Origin: CAYJEQ01 sp964371155
GTDB taxonomy: Bacteria; Bacillota; Clostridia; Oscillospirales; Ruminococcaceae
Assembly: GCA_964371155.1 (NCBI GenBank)
Contig: CAYJLI010000019.1
Span: 1 to 38,633, forward strand
Reading direction: 5' to 3'
Length of the DNA: 38,633 nt
Shown here: piece by piece, positions 8,315 to 15,956 of the stretch
Layout of the letters: every line of letters starts with the position of its first letter
How positions within the stretch are numbered: position 1 is the first letter of the stretch
Position numbers and translations under genes: made by a program
Notes under the pieces: model-generated
The model's input: only the letters and a program-made list of their open reading frames with translations
The model's database searches: none
What the model was told of the DNA's origin: nothing

Positions 8315-8899
8315 GTGGACACAAAACTTTTAGAAGTTCTTACAAAAATTATCGACTCTGATGACACCACAGCAGGAGGTGGCGCATCAGCCGCACTGTG
8401 TGGTGCCATGGCGGCAGGAATGATTTCTATGGTGGCTAAGCTTTCAAAGAAAAAACCTGTTAATTACACCGTCGAGCAATACGATGAAATTGCAGAAGAG
8501 TGCGACAAATTGGCTGAAAAGCTAAAACAAGGTAGCAAGGACGACATTTCTGCCTACTGCATGATAGTTGATGCATACAAGCTACCAAAAGAAAATGATG
8601 AGCAAAAAGCTGCAAGAAGTGCAGCAGTAGTGGCGGCGGCTATCAAAGCTGCTGAAGTTCCCCGTGATAATGGGTTTAATAATATGAGAGTATTTGATTT
8701 AGGCAGTAGCTTAATGGGCAATTCAAACCCCGCTTGTGCTTCAGACCTTTTAACAGCACTTTATATTGTTAAAGGCGGTATAAAAGCTTGTGCACTAAAT
8801 ATTGAGGCTAATCTCTCCATGATTAAGGATGAAGCGGCAAGAGCAGAATTTACAGCGGATATGAAAACACTGCTTTTAAAGGCAATCGAAGAAAAATAA
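8315..8899 (+). CDS. fchA: Formimidoyl-THF cyclodeaminase / methenyl-THF cyclohydrolase family
   Basis: A 194-residue all-helical protein of the FTCD_C family. In this context it most likely converts 5-formimino-THF to 5,10-methenyl-THF and ammonia, completing one-carbon recovery from histidine; the same family in clostridia also gives methenyl-THF cyclohydrolase (FchA). Family signatures: DDTTAGGGASAALCGAMAAG near residues 15-35, and GSSLMGNSNPACASDLLTAL in the C-terminal half. The start is GTG at 8315 with AAAGGAG at 8301-8307; an overlapping ATG at 8313 is in another frame and stops within seven codons. ftcD follows 128 bp downstream, so the two halves of the mammalian bifunctional FTCD are separate genes here. 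Expression is driven by the operator promoter at 8230-8261. Confidence 0.9.
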   Translation: MDTKLLEVLTKIIDSDDTTAGGGASAALCGAMAAGMISMVAKLSKKKPVNYTVEQYDEIAEECDKLAEKLKQGSKDDISAYCMIVDAYKLPKENDEQKAARSAAVVAAAIKAAEVPRDNGFNNMRVFDLGSSLMGNSNPACASDLLTALYIVKGGIKACALNIEANLSMIKDEAARAEFTADMKTLLLKAIEEK

Positions 8900-8943
8900 A
8901 AAGGTATCTTGTTTACTTATTATCGAAACAGTATTTTTTATAT

Positions 8944-8978
8944 ATCTTTCCTCCTCGCTTATTGTGGGGAGGAAAGAT
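8944..8978 (+). terminator. Hairpin between fchA and ftcD
   Basis: A perfect 11-bp stem (ATCTTTCCTCC with GGAGGAAAGAT) and a 13-base loop, in the gap before ftcD. There is no strong U-tract after it, so it may be an attenuator, an RNA-processing or stability element, or a weak terminator. No separate ftcD promoter was recognised. Confidence 0.5.
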
Positions 8979-9027
8979 TAAATAGTATATAAATTTAAAG
9001 AATTCTTTATAAAAAAGGAGTATATAT

Positions 9028-9906
9028 ATGAAAATTTTAATGGCAGAAGTTAATTTCAGCGAGGGTAAAAACAAAGAATTAATTCAAGAAGTAGAAAAAG
9101 CTCTACTCGACGGAGCACCGGTTGACCTTATGGAAATAGCTTCGGATGCAGACCATAATCGTACAGTATTTACATTTAAGGGTGAGCCTAAAAATGTGCT
9201 TGAGGCAACTAAGCGTCTTTCTAAAAGAGCTGTTGAGCTAATAGACATGACTACACATGTCGGCGCACATCCAAGAATGGGTGCGGTGGATGTTGTTCCA
9301 TTTATTCCTGTTAAAGATGTAACTATTGATGAAGCAATCGAAATTTGCCGTGAATATGGTAAGTTCATGGGCGAGCTTGGTGTCCCCATCTATTATTACG
9401 AAGATGCAGCTACTTGTGAAGAACGCAAAACACTGCCTAAAATCCGCAAAGGGCAATATGAAGCACTTGAGGAAAAATTTAAAGACGAAGCGTGGAGACC
9501 TGATGAAGGCCCATTTGTATATAATGCAAAAAGTGGAGCAACAGTTACCGGCGTGCGTTTCCCACTTGTTGCTTTCAATGTTAATTTGCAAACAAAAGAT
9601 ATAGAAATAGGCAAGAAAATAGTTAAGGCTATTCGTGGTGCTACGGGTGGTTATCAGAATGTTCGTGCTATTGCACTTGTTCTTGAAGAAAGGGATGGCA
9701 TTGTACAGGTATCAATGAACCTGACAAACTACGAAAAAACCCCTATACATCGTGTATTTGAAACTATTAAAGGCGAAGCTGCACAGTATGGCGTTGGCGT
9801 AATTGATTGTGATTTAGTAGGCCCAGTGCCTGTGTATGCACTACAAGATGTGCTTAAATTCTATCTCCGCACACATCACTTTACAATGGAACAGCTTTAT
9901 ATGTAA
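9028..9906 (+). CDS. ftcD: Glutamate formimidoyltransferase
   Basis: Transfers the formimino group of N-formimino-L-glutamate to tetrahydrofolate, giving 5-formimino-THF and glutamate; the fermentable end of this hut pathway. The 292 residues correspond to the N- and C-terminal formiminotransferase subdomains only (no cyclodeaminase domain). Recognisable stretches: start KILMAEVNFSEGKNKELI, DADHNRTVFTF (about 40-50), THVGAHPRMGAVDVVPFIPV with the likely catalytic His81, and GATGGYQNVRAIAL near 205. ATG at 9028 is preceded by AAAAAAGGAG at proper spacing. It follows fchA and is probably co-transcribed from the promoter at 8230-8261, subject to the hairpin at 8944-8978. Confidence 0.96.
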   Translation: MKILMAEVNFSEGKNKELIQEVEKALLDGAPVDLMEIASDADHNRTVFTFKGEPKNVLEATKRLSKRAVELIDMTTHVGAHPRMGAVDVVPFIPVKDVTIDEAIEICREYGKFMGELGVPIYYYEDAATCEERKTLPKIRKGQYEALEEKFKDEAWRPDEGPFVYNAKSGATVTGVRFPLVAFNVNLQTKDIEIGKKIVKAIRGATGGYQNVRAIALVLEERDGIVQVSMNLTNYEKTPIHRVFETIKGEAAQYGVGVIDCDLVGPVPVYALQDVLKFYLRTHHFTMEQLYM

Positions 9907-9929
9907 AAAAATTTCCTAAATATTAATAG

Positions 9930-9969
9930 TCCGCAAGGAAGTGATTGAAAGATATTACTTTCTTGTGGA
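9930..9969 (+). terminator. Terminator hairpin after ftcD
   Basis: A 13-bp stem with two G-U pairs (TCCGCAAGGAAGT with ACTTTCTTGTGGA) and a 14-base loop, followed by TTTTGATGTTT. The left arm shares the word GCAAGGAA with hairpins at 12841 and 15725. Confidence 0.7.
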
Positions 9970-10042
9970 TTTTGATGTTTATACACATTTTATCACTAAT
10001 TACACTAAAATTATTTAAAAAAGTTAAAAAATTTTTAATAAT

Positions 10043-10074
10043 TCGACGCTTTTTCGTCGTATATAATTTATAAT
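10043..10074 (+). promoter_or_regulatory. M20 peptidase promoter with SARP-type operator
   Basis: TCGACGC (10043-10049), TTTT, TCGTCGT (10054-10060), 8 bases, TATAAT (10069-10074). This places the peptidase, and probably the YfcC-type carrier behind it, under the same control as the hut genes. Confidence 0.8.
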
Positions 10075-10107
10075 TAAAACTGAAATATTAAGACTGGAGG
10101 TGGATGG

Positions 10108-11223
10108 ATGGTAAATAATGAAAGACTACTATCGGAATTTTTGCAGTATGTACAAATTGACAGCGAGAGCAATAATGAAAAAGAATATGCAGATTTCATG
10201 AAGAAAATTCTGATAGACCTCGGCGGTAAAGTGCAGACCGATAATGCAGGAGAAAAATATGGTTCAAATGGCTATAATATCTTTGCACTGTTCGAGGGAA
10301 CACTCGCAGGCGATAGTATTGCTTTCTCGGCTCATTTAGATACTGTCAAGCCTGGAAATGGCATAAAACCCGTGATAAGGGATGGAATTGTCTATTCTGA
10401 AGGGGGGACAATTTTAGGCAGTGATGATAAGGCAGGTATTGTAGCAATCATTGAAGCTATACGAAGCGTCAAAGAGCAAAAAGTAGTACACCGCACATTT
10501 GAAGTGGTGCTCACCATAGGCGAAGAACTTGCCTTGATGGGCTCAAGAAATATGGATTATTCCAAATTTCATTCCAAGCGGGCTGTAGTGCTCGATGTTG
10601 ATGGTGATGTTGGAGGGATAGCTGTGGGAGCTCCGGGGCACGCATCATTTACAGCCACCATCACTGGGAAATCTGCCCATGCAGGCATGGAGCCAGAAGT
10701 AGGTATTTCGGCAATTCAGGTGGCAGGTGATGCCATAAGCAAGATGAAGCTTCTCCGCATTGACCATGAAACCACTGCAAATATAGGCTCTATTAAATCT
10801 GAATTCGGTGTTAATGTCGTGCCTGAAAAATGCGAAATTTTAGGCGAGGTAAGAAGCAGGAATAAAGATAAGATGAAAGCACAAATGGAACATATCGGCA
10901 AAACCTTGCAAGAGAGCTGCGAGCAATATGGTGCTACGCTTGATTGTAAATGGGAAGTTTCATATGAAAGCTTTAATTTTAGCGAAACACATCCGCTTAT
11001 AAATTCTTTAAGAAATGTTTATACGGATATGGGACTAAAAACAGTGATTAAGAAAGCAAGTGGAGGAAGCGATGCCAGTGTATTTAATGGGCATGGAATA
11101 GAAACAGTTGTTTTAAGTATGGGCATGCAAAGAATACATAGCACGGATGAGTTTATCGAGATAAAACAACTCGAGCTCAGCGCAGAGTCGGTATACCGCA
11201 TGATGACAAGAAATGAATTTTAG
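10108..11223 (+). CDS. M20-family metallopeptidase, PepT-like
   Basis: Cytosolic zinc peptidase of 371 residues that cleaves small peptides or N-acylated amino acids. M20 motifs: SAHLDTV with metal ligand His76 and Asp78, LGSDDKAG with the bridging Asp near 106, TIGEELALMGS with catalytic Glu139/Glu140, VLDVDGD near 162-168, a dimerisation domain starting about GHASFTATITGKSAHAG, and the last ligand in RIHSTDEF. Start at ATG 10108 with CTGGAGG upstream; an ATG at 10104 in another frame stops after four codons. Its promoter carries the hut-island operator, and the next gene is a YfcC-type carrier in the same direction 80 bp away. The pair recalls the AbgAB-AbgT arrangement (hydrolase plus carrier for an amide-linked amino acid). 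A histidine dipeptide or N-acyl histidine as substrate is inference only. Confidence 0.85.
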   Translation: MVNNERLLSEFLQYVQIDSESNNEKEYADFMKKILIDLGGKVQTDNAGEKYGSNGYNIFALFEGTLAGDSIAFSAHLDTVKPGNGIKPVIRDGIVYSEGGTILGSDDKAGIVAIIEAIRSVKEQKVVHRTFEVVLTIGEELALMGSRNMDYSKFHSKRAVVLDVDGDVGGIAVGAPGHASFTATITGKSAHAGMEPEVGISAIQVAGDAISKMKLLRIDHETTANIGSIKSEFGVNVVPEKCEILGEVRSRNKDKMKAQMEHIGKTLQESCEQYGATLDCKWEVSYESFNFSETHPLINSLRNVYTDMGLKTVIKKASGGSDASVFNGHGIETVVLSMGMQRIHSTDEFIEIKQLELSAESVYRMMTRNEF

Positions 11224-11303
11224 GATCACATTATTAACCCAATATAATAATAAAAAACTAAGTTTTTTAAGACTAAAATATTAAAGAAAGAGAAGTGATT
11301 TTA

Positions 11304-12719
11304 ATGTCAAATCCCAGCACTTTAGCAAAAAAGGGCAAAATTGCAATGCCGCATATATATGTATTGCTTTTTGCTATCAATGTACTTGCAGCAGTTGCAT
11401 CTTGGATTTTGCCCGCAGGGCAGTTTGAGCGTGTGCTTAATGAGGCCACTGGTAGAACGGTTATAATTCCCGGTACATTCCAAGTTGTAGAGAGCACCCC
11501 AGTGGGACTTTTTGAGATGTTTCAGGCTATGTATGATGGAATGGTTGGCTCCGGTGGAGTTATCATATTCGTATTTCTCTCCTATGCTTCCATCGGCTTG
11601 ATTATCTCCTCGGGTGCATTTAATGGTCTAATTGCAGGCATACTGCGCATAGCCAAGGGAAATACTCGCCTCATGATGATTCCAATCTTTATGACATTAT
11701 TAGGCGCTATTTCTTCCACAGTAGGTTGCTTTGAAGAGCTACTACCTTTTATTCCAATTTTCGTTACACTCGCTATTGCTTTGGGCTACGATGCGCTGGT
11801 TGGTATGTCCATCGTTGCGCTTGGTATAGGTATCGGCTATGCAGGTGCCGCAGTTAACCCATTTACTGTTGGTATTGCACAAAGCATTGCAGAACTAACA
11901 CCACTCTCAGGCGCAGGATTTCGTATTGCCTGCCACGCTGTGATGATAGTAGTTGCCTCTGCATATGTAATGCGTTATGCTGTTAAAGTTCAAGCAAACC
12001 CAGAAAAAAGCCTTATGTATGGAGTTGAACCCGAGGGAGATGTTATATCTCAAGACACAACTGACCTTGAAAACCATCCATTTGGCATCCGTGAAAAATT
12101 AGTTTTACTAACACTTGCTGTTGGCGTTGGATTTATAGTTTGGGGTGCGCTTACTCATGGCTGGTATTTTACCGAAATGAGTGCTGTATTCTTTATTATA
12201 GGTATCACAAGCGGTATCATTATGGGCTACACACCTAATGAAATCGGAAGAAGATATGCAAAATTATTCTCAGATGTTGCCATGGCGTGTATGATGATAG
12301 GTTTTGCGCGTGGTATTATGGCAGTGCTCACAGCAGGAAATATCATAGATACAGTAGTATACGGTATTTCACTACCACTACAAGCGGCTCCAAGCTGGTT
12401 GGTTGGTGAAGCAATGCTTTTAGTTCAAACACTGCTCAACTTCCTAATTCCATCAGGCTCAGGTCAGGCAGTTGTAAGTATGCCTATAATGGTTGGCTTG
12501 GCAGATATTCTCGGTATTTCCCGTCAAATCGCTGTTTTAGCATTCCAGTTTGGCGATGGTCTTTCAAATATCATGTGGCCTACCGCATTTGCTCCTATTA
12601 TATGTGGCCTCGCTGGTGTTAAGCTCCCCACATGGTGGAAGTTCTTCACACCGTTATTCCTATTACTACTTGTAACACAGATGATTCTAATTGCCATAGG
12701 TGTAGCCATAGGCTTCTAA
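11304..12719 (+). CDS. YfcC-family membrane carrier
   Basis: An integral membrane carrier of 471 residues with about twelve hydrophobic segments, of the YfcC family related to AbgT and C4-dicarboxylate carriers. Typical stretches: MPHIYVLLFAINVLAAVASWILPAG at the first segment, GAISSTVGCFEELLPFIP, VNPFTVGIAQSIAEL in the pore-loop region, and LLNFLIPSGSGQAVVSMPIM near the C-terminus. The ATG at 11304 fits the weak purine-rich site AAGAGAAG better than the GTG at 11295 that overlaps it. It follows the M20 peptidase without its own operator, so the pair is probably one transcript. Substrate cannot be read from sequence; amino acid, dipeptide or short organic acid are all possible. Confidence 0.8.
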   Translation: MSNPSTLAKKGKIAMPHIYVLLFAINVLAAVASWILPAGQFERVLNEATGRTVIIPGTFQVVESTPVGLFEMFQAMYDGMVGSGGVIIFVFLSYASIGLIISSGAFNGLIAGILRIAKGNTRLMMIPIFMTLLGAISSTVGCFEELLPFIPIFVTLAIALGYDALVGMSIVALGIGIGYAGAAVNPFTVGIAQSIAELTPLSGAGFRIACHAVMIVVASAYVMRYAVKVQANPEKSLMYGVEPEGDVISQDTTDLENHPFGIREKLVLLTLAVGVGFIVWGALTHGWYFTEMSAVFFIIGITSGIIMGYTPNEIGRRYAKLFSDVAMACMMIGFARGIMAVLTAGNIIDTVVYGISLPLQAAPSWLVGEAMLLVQTLLNFLIPSGSGQAVVSMPIMVGLADILGISRQIAVLAFQFGDGLSNIMWPTAFAPIICGLAGVKLPTWWKFFTPLFLLLLVTQMILIAIGVAIGF

Positions 12720-12840
12720 TTACATATTATTCGAGCAAATAATAACTACATATAATAAAACAGATGCTTGCCGAGTTAATAGGTAGACATCACTCCATAG
12801 TGATATAGCTCTAAAGCAAATATCATAATAACAAATACTA

Positions 12841-12883
12841 AAAACTGCAAGGAAGTATATTAAAACTACTTCTTTGCAGTTTT
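12841..12883 (+). terminator. Terminator hairpin after the YfcC-type gene
   Basis: A 17-bp stem with one G-U pair (AAAACTGCAAGGAAGTA with TACTTCTTTGCAGTTTT), 9-base loop, 120 bases after the stop. The stem ends in a T run on both strands. It contains the recurring GCAAGGAA word. Confidence 0.75.
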
Positions 12884-12954
12884 AATATATTCAGCCATGC
12901 TGCATTGGCAAAATGCACTAAAAAATATAGTGTGTTAAAATTTACTTAAGCGTT

Positions 12955-12986
12955 TCGACATTTTTTCGTTGCTTTTTTGGTATAAT
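12955..12986 (+). promoter_or_regulatory. Promoter of YuiF-type carrier with SARP-type operator
   Basis: TCGACAT (12955-12961), TTTT, TCGTTGC (12966-12972), 8 bases, TATAAT (12981-12986). It matches the hutU/fchA operators in geometry and in the second heptamer. Confidence 0.82.
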
Positions 12987-13063
12987 TAGTAAAACGAGAA
13001 AGGAGGGTAGTGTATCAGCTAAATTATTAAGTTATAAACAAAATAGAAAAAGGAGATAATACT

Positions 13064-14371
13064 ATGATTGAAATATTAATGAATCCTATTACGATTTCTG
13101 TTGTAGCGATGTGCGTGCTCTGTCTGCTAAAGATTAATGTAATGCTATCACTGGTAGTTGCATCTATTATAGGCGGTTTAATGGGCGGTATGGGACTAAG
13201 TGATGTTTTCTCTACTTTTGTAGGTGGTATGGGAGGAAATGCCGAAACTGCATTGAGTTATGTATTCTTAGGTACCTTTGCTGCTGCACTTGCCCATTGT
13301 GGCATCGCTGATATTCTTTCAGTTAAAATCAGTGCAATAATTAAAGGCAAAAAACTCCGTGTGCTTATTGTATTCATTGTTTGTGCAGCTATTTCTGGCA
13401 CACTTATTCCAGTACATATTGCATTTATCCCTATCTTAGTGCCTCCAATGCTTGTTATGATGAATAAAATGAAGCTCGACCGTCGACAAGCAGCCTGCTC
13501 TTTAGCATTTGGATTAAAGGCACCATATATCACATTGCCAATAGGATATGGCTTGATATTCCATGGCTTGATTGCGGGACAGATGAGTGACAATGGTTTA
13601 GCCACCGAAACAAGTGATGTTTGGACAGTTACATGGATACTTGGTATTGGTATGATAGTAGGACTCGTACTTTCGATATTATATTATAAAAAAGATCGTG
13701 ACTATTCCGATCTACAAGTTGCAAGCGAAGAGGGTGCAGTGCAAAGCACATCTCTTAATTCTGCACATATAGTAGCTTTAGTTGCCATTGCAGTTACATT
13801 AGCAGTTCAGCTATATTTCGGCTCAATGCCAATGGGTGCTATTGCAGGACTGCTTACCATGATTATTGGTGGCGCTGTAAAGCTTAAAGATGTTGACACT
13901 ATTTTCAACGAAGGCATAAAGTTAATGGGTCTGATTGCATTTGTTATGTTAGTTGCTTCAGGTTATGCAACAGTAATTCAGTCTACAGGTGCAGTTGAGA
14001 GCTTAGTGGGCTCGGCAGTTGAAGTTTTGGGTGATAATAAACTAATAGCTGCAATAGTTATGATTTTAGTTGGACTGCTCACAACAATGGGTATCGGTAC
14101 TTCATTTGGTACAGTTCCAGTATTGGCAGTGCTTTATGTTCCTATGGGACTACAACTCGGCTTCTCACAGGGCGCAATCATTGTTTTAATTGCTGCAGCA
14201 GCCGCTTTAGGTGATGCAGGTTCACCAGCTTCCGATACAACACTTGGCCCAACTGCTGGTCTAAACGCAGATGGACAGCACAACCATATTTGGGATACCT
14301 GTGTACCTACATTTATCTTCTATAATATTCCGCTTGTTATTTGCGGTGTTATAGGTGCTATGATATTCTAA
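13064..14371 (+). CDS. YuiF-type Na+/H+ antiporter-family carrier, probable histidine transporter
   Basis: A polytopic membrane protein of 435 residues, about eleven to twelve hydrophobic segments. It opens with the short N-terminal domain typical of YuiF-like members of the Na+/H+ antiporter (NhaC-like) superfamily (NPITISVVAMCVLCLLKINV), continues with IPVHIAFIPILVPPMLVMMN near 115-135 and ends with GDAGSPASDTTLGPTAGLNADGQHNH, a conserved signature near residue 385-410. Genes of this type sit beside hut genes in several Firmicutes and are commonly predicted as histidine carriers. Here it has its own hut-island operator promoter, which supports import of histidine or a related compound. ATG at 13064 follows AAAAAGGAG at good spacing. 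Confidence 0.82.
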   Translation: MIEILMNPITISVVAMCVLCLLKINVMLSLVVASIIGGLMGGMGLSDVFSTFVGGMGGNAETALSYVFLGTFAAALAHCGIADILSVKISAIIKGKKLRVLIVFIVCAAISGTLIPVHIAFIPILVPPMLVMMNKMKLDRRQAACSLAFGLKAPYITLPIGYGLIFHGLIAGQMSDNGLATETSDVWTVTWILGIGMIVGLVLSILYYKKDRDYSDLQVASEEGAVQSTSLNSAHIVALVAIAVTLAVQLYFGSMPMGAIAGLLTMIIGGAVKLKDVDTIFNEGIKLMGLIAFVMLVASGYATVIQSTGAVESLVGSAVEVLGDNKLIAAIVMILVGLLTTMGIGTSFGTVPVLAVLYVPMGLQLGFSQGAIIVLIAAAAALGDAGSPASDTTLGPTAGLNADGQHNHIWDTCVPTFIFYNIPLVICGVIGAMIF

Positions 14372-14388
14372 TTTAGATGTGATTAAAA

Positions 14389-14461
14389 GCTTGTTTTGCA
14401 TTGGAAAGCAAGCAGTTTTGTTGGAGTTGTTCACCTGCATTGAGGCGGATGGACAACTCCA
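14389..14461 (+). terminator. Tandem hairpins after the YuiF-type gene
   Basis: First hairpin 14389-14413 (GCTTGTTTT with AAAGCAAGC) followed by AGTTTTGTT; second hairpin 14422-14461 (TGGAGTTGTTC with GGACAACTCCA, one G-U pair) followed by a T-rich stretch. The aminotransferase gene follows 72 bp later without a recognisable operator, so partial read-through is likely. Confidence 0.65.
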
Positions 14462-14532
14462 CATCTTATTTTAACTTCTAATTTAGTATTTCATTTATTT
14501 TTCTATACAAATAAAAATAATAGGAGTCTTAT

Positions 14533-15624
14533 ATGAAATTACCTATAAAACAATGTATTTTAGATAATCAAATCATGAGCTATGCAACGGATTCAGAGGT
14601 AGTTCAAAAGATTGATTGTGGAGATGGGATTAATATTCACATGGTATCGGATTATGCACAAAAAGCGGCTTTAAATATATCACTAAATCTACTCTCTAAC
14701 TATCCGCATAGCACAACACTTAGGGAAACTTTAAAAAACTTATGGGCGGACTACGCCGACATTCCAATAGAGCGCATTTTTTTAGGCGATGGTGCACAAT
14801 CTCTTCTTTATGACACCGCCAGACTTTTTGTAGGAGAAGGGGATAAGGTGCTCGGCATAGCCCCCACATATCCACTAACCCCAAGCGATGTAGTGATGTG
14901 GGGAGGTCAATATGACGCTGTTTGTCTGAGGGAGGAGCAAAATTATAAATTCGATGCAAACGAAATGCTATCAAGGATGGACGGCTCACATAAATTAATT
15001 ATTATCGACAATCCCAATAATCCAACAGGTCAAATTATACCTCTTGCAGAAATAGAAAGAGTAGTGTCAAAGGCGGCTGATTTAGAAACCCCAATTATAA
15101 TTGACGAAGCTTATGGAGATTATATGGAAAATGCCGATTCAGTAGTAAATATAATTAATCGTTATGATAATTTAATTTGGATAAAAAGCCTTTCCAAGGG
15201 TTATGGATTAGCTGGGATTAGGGCAGGATATGGGGTTATTCCCAATTCACTTATACTTCCAATGCAAAATATAACACATCCATATATAATGAGTGCTCCC
15301 TCCAGAATGATAGCTGAAACGGTGCTTCACGATAAAGGCTTTCTCGCCTTGGTAAATTCCCTAACAAAGGAAATAAAAGCTGCTTTACCCAAAAATCTAA
15401 AAAATCTAAGTTATTCACATACTGCACCCACTGTCAGCATTTGTGTAATTACTCATAGGGATAAAGACTTTGATTTGCAGAAAGCATTTAATGACGAAGA
15501 TATTTGTGTTGCTTCCGGTATTCATTTTTTAAATCTTGCCAAAAATCAAGTGCGCTTTCGTATTCCGGCAGAAAAAGATATGGATTATGTCTGCGAGGCA
15601 ATTAAAAGGATTGACAGATTATAA
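14533..15624 (+). CDS. HisC-like class I/II PLP aminotransferase
   Basis: A cytosolic fold-type I PLP enzyme of 363 residues, closest in appearance to histidinol-phosphate aminotransferases. Motifs: LGDGAQSLLYDTARLF near 83-98, DNPNNPTG near 160-167, IIDEAYGDY near 193, and the PLP-lysine motif SLSKGYGLAGIRAGYG near 220-235. Family length is 350-370, so it is complete. Start ATG at 14533 behind ATAGGAG. It is the last plus-strand gene of the hut island and no other his biosynthesis gene is nearby, so a catabolic transaminase (histidine to imidazolepyruvate, or an aromatic or thio-imidazole analogue) is plausible; biosynthetic HisC cannot be excluded. Confidence 0.8.
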   Translation: MKLPIKQCILDNQIMSYATDSEVVQKIDCGDGINIHMVSDYAQKAALNISLNLLSNYPHSTTLRETLKNLWADYADIPIERIFLGDGAQSLLYDTARLFVGEGDKVLGIAPTYPLTPSDVVMWGGQYDAVCLREEQNYKFDANEMLSRMDGSHKLIIIDNPNNPTGQIIPLAEIERVVSKAADLETPIIIDEAYGDYMENADSVVNIINRYDNLIWIKSLSKGYGLAGIRAGYGVIPNSLILPMQNITHPYIMSAPSRMIAETVLHDKGFLALVNSLTKEIKAALPKNLKNLSYSHTAPTVSICVITHRDKDFDLQKAFNDEDICVASGIHFLNLAKNQVRFRIPAEKDMDYVCEAIKRIDRL

Positions 15625-15724
15625 AGCACATTAAATTTATTTGCTTACCAAAACTCATGCAATAAAGCCGTAGAGATAACCTACACATCTTCGTCATATG
15701 TAAAATTTCTGACTAAATATTTAA

Positions 15725-15770
15725 TAAGCCGCAAGGAACTGGTTTTAACACCAAATTCCCTGCGGCCTTA
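15725..15770 (+). terminator. Terminator-like hairpin with GCAAGGAA arm
   Basis: A long imperfect hairpin: TAAGCCGCA/TGCGGCCTTA with one bulge, then GGAA/TTCC and TGGT/ACCA around a TTTAAC-type loop, 100 bases after the aminotransferase stop. The left arm has the GCAAGGAA word also present at 9930 and 12841. Confidence 0.6.
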
Positions 15771-15908
15771 ATATATGTTTTTAAGGATATTAAAAATAAA
15801 ATGCCTTTCATACCTTACTGCTCTCTTTAGTCGCTTTGATCCATAATAAAATTACAAATATATAGGCTAAAGGTGTAAGTAGGCTCGGTGATGGAGTATG
15901 GGCATAGC

Positions 15909-15935
15909 AAAACCACCTGTATCACAGGTGGTTTT
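15909..15935. terminator. Bidirectional terminator after the BCCT gene
   Basis: A perfect 12-bp stem AAAACCACCTGT/ACAGGTGGTTTT with a 3-base loop, 21 bp past the BCCT stop, with T-runs on the plus side and T's within the stem on the minus side. It closes the lyase-BCCT operon. Confidence 0.85.
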
Positions 15936-15956
15936 GTTTTTAAAGTTTCTACATCT

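Larger units (their letters stand above)
12720..13063 (+). other. Intergenic region before the YuiF-type carrier
   Basis: It holds a small hairpin ATCACT/AGTGAT (12789-12804), a strong hairpin (12841-12883), the operator promoter (12955-12986), and two ribosome-site-like sequences: AAAGGAGGG at 12999-13007 with no long frame behind it (a GTG at 13010 gives only six codons), and the real site AAAAAGGAG before the ATG at 13064. Confidence 0.65.
15625..15956. other. Intergenic region between convergent genes
   Basis: Non-coding region of about 330 bases between the aminotransferase and the BCCT gene. It carries the hairpin at 15725-15770 and the bidirectional terminator at 15909-15935. No other coding or regulatory element was seen. 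Confidence 0.6.

Noticed and set aside
9084..9614. Long antisense and shifted frames within ftcD
   Set aside because: They are shadows of the coding frame with no start signals.
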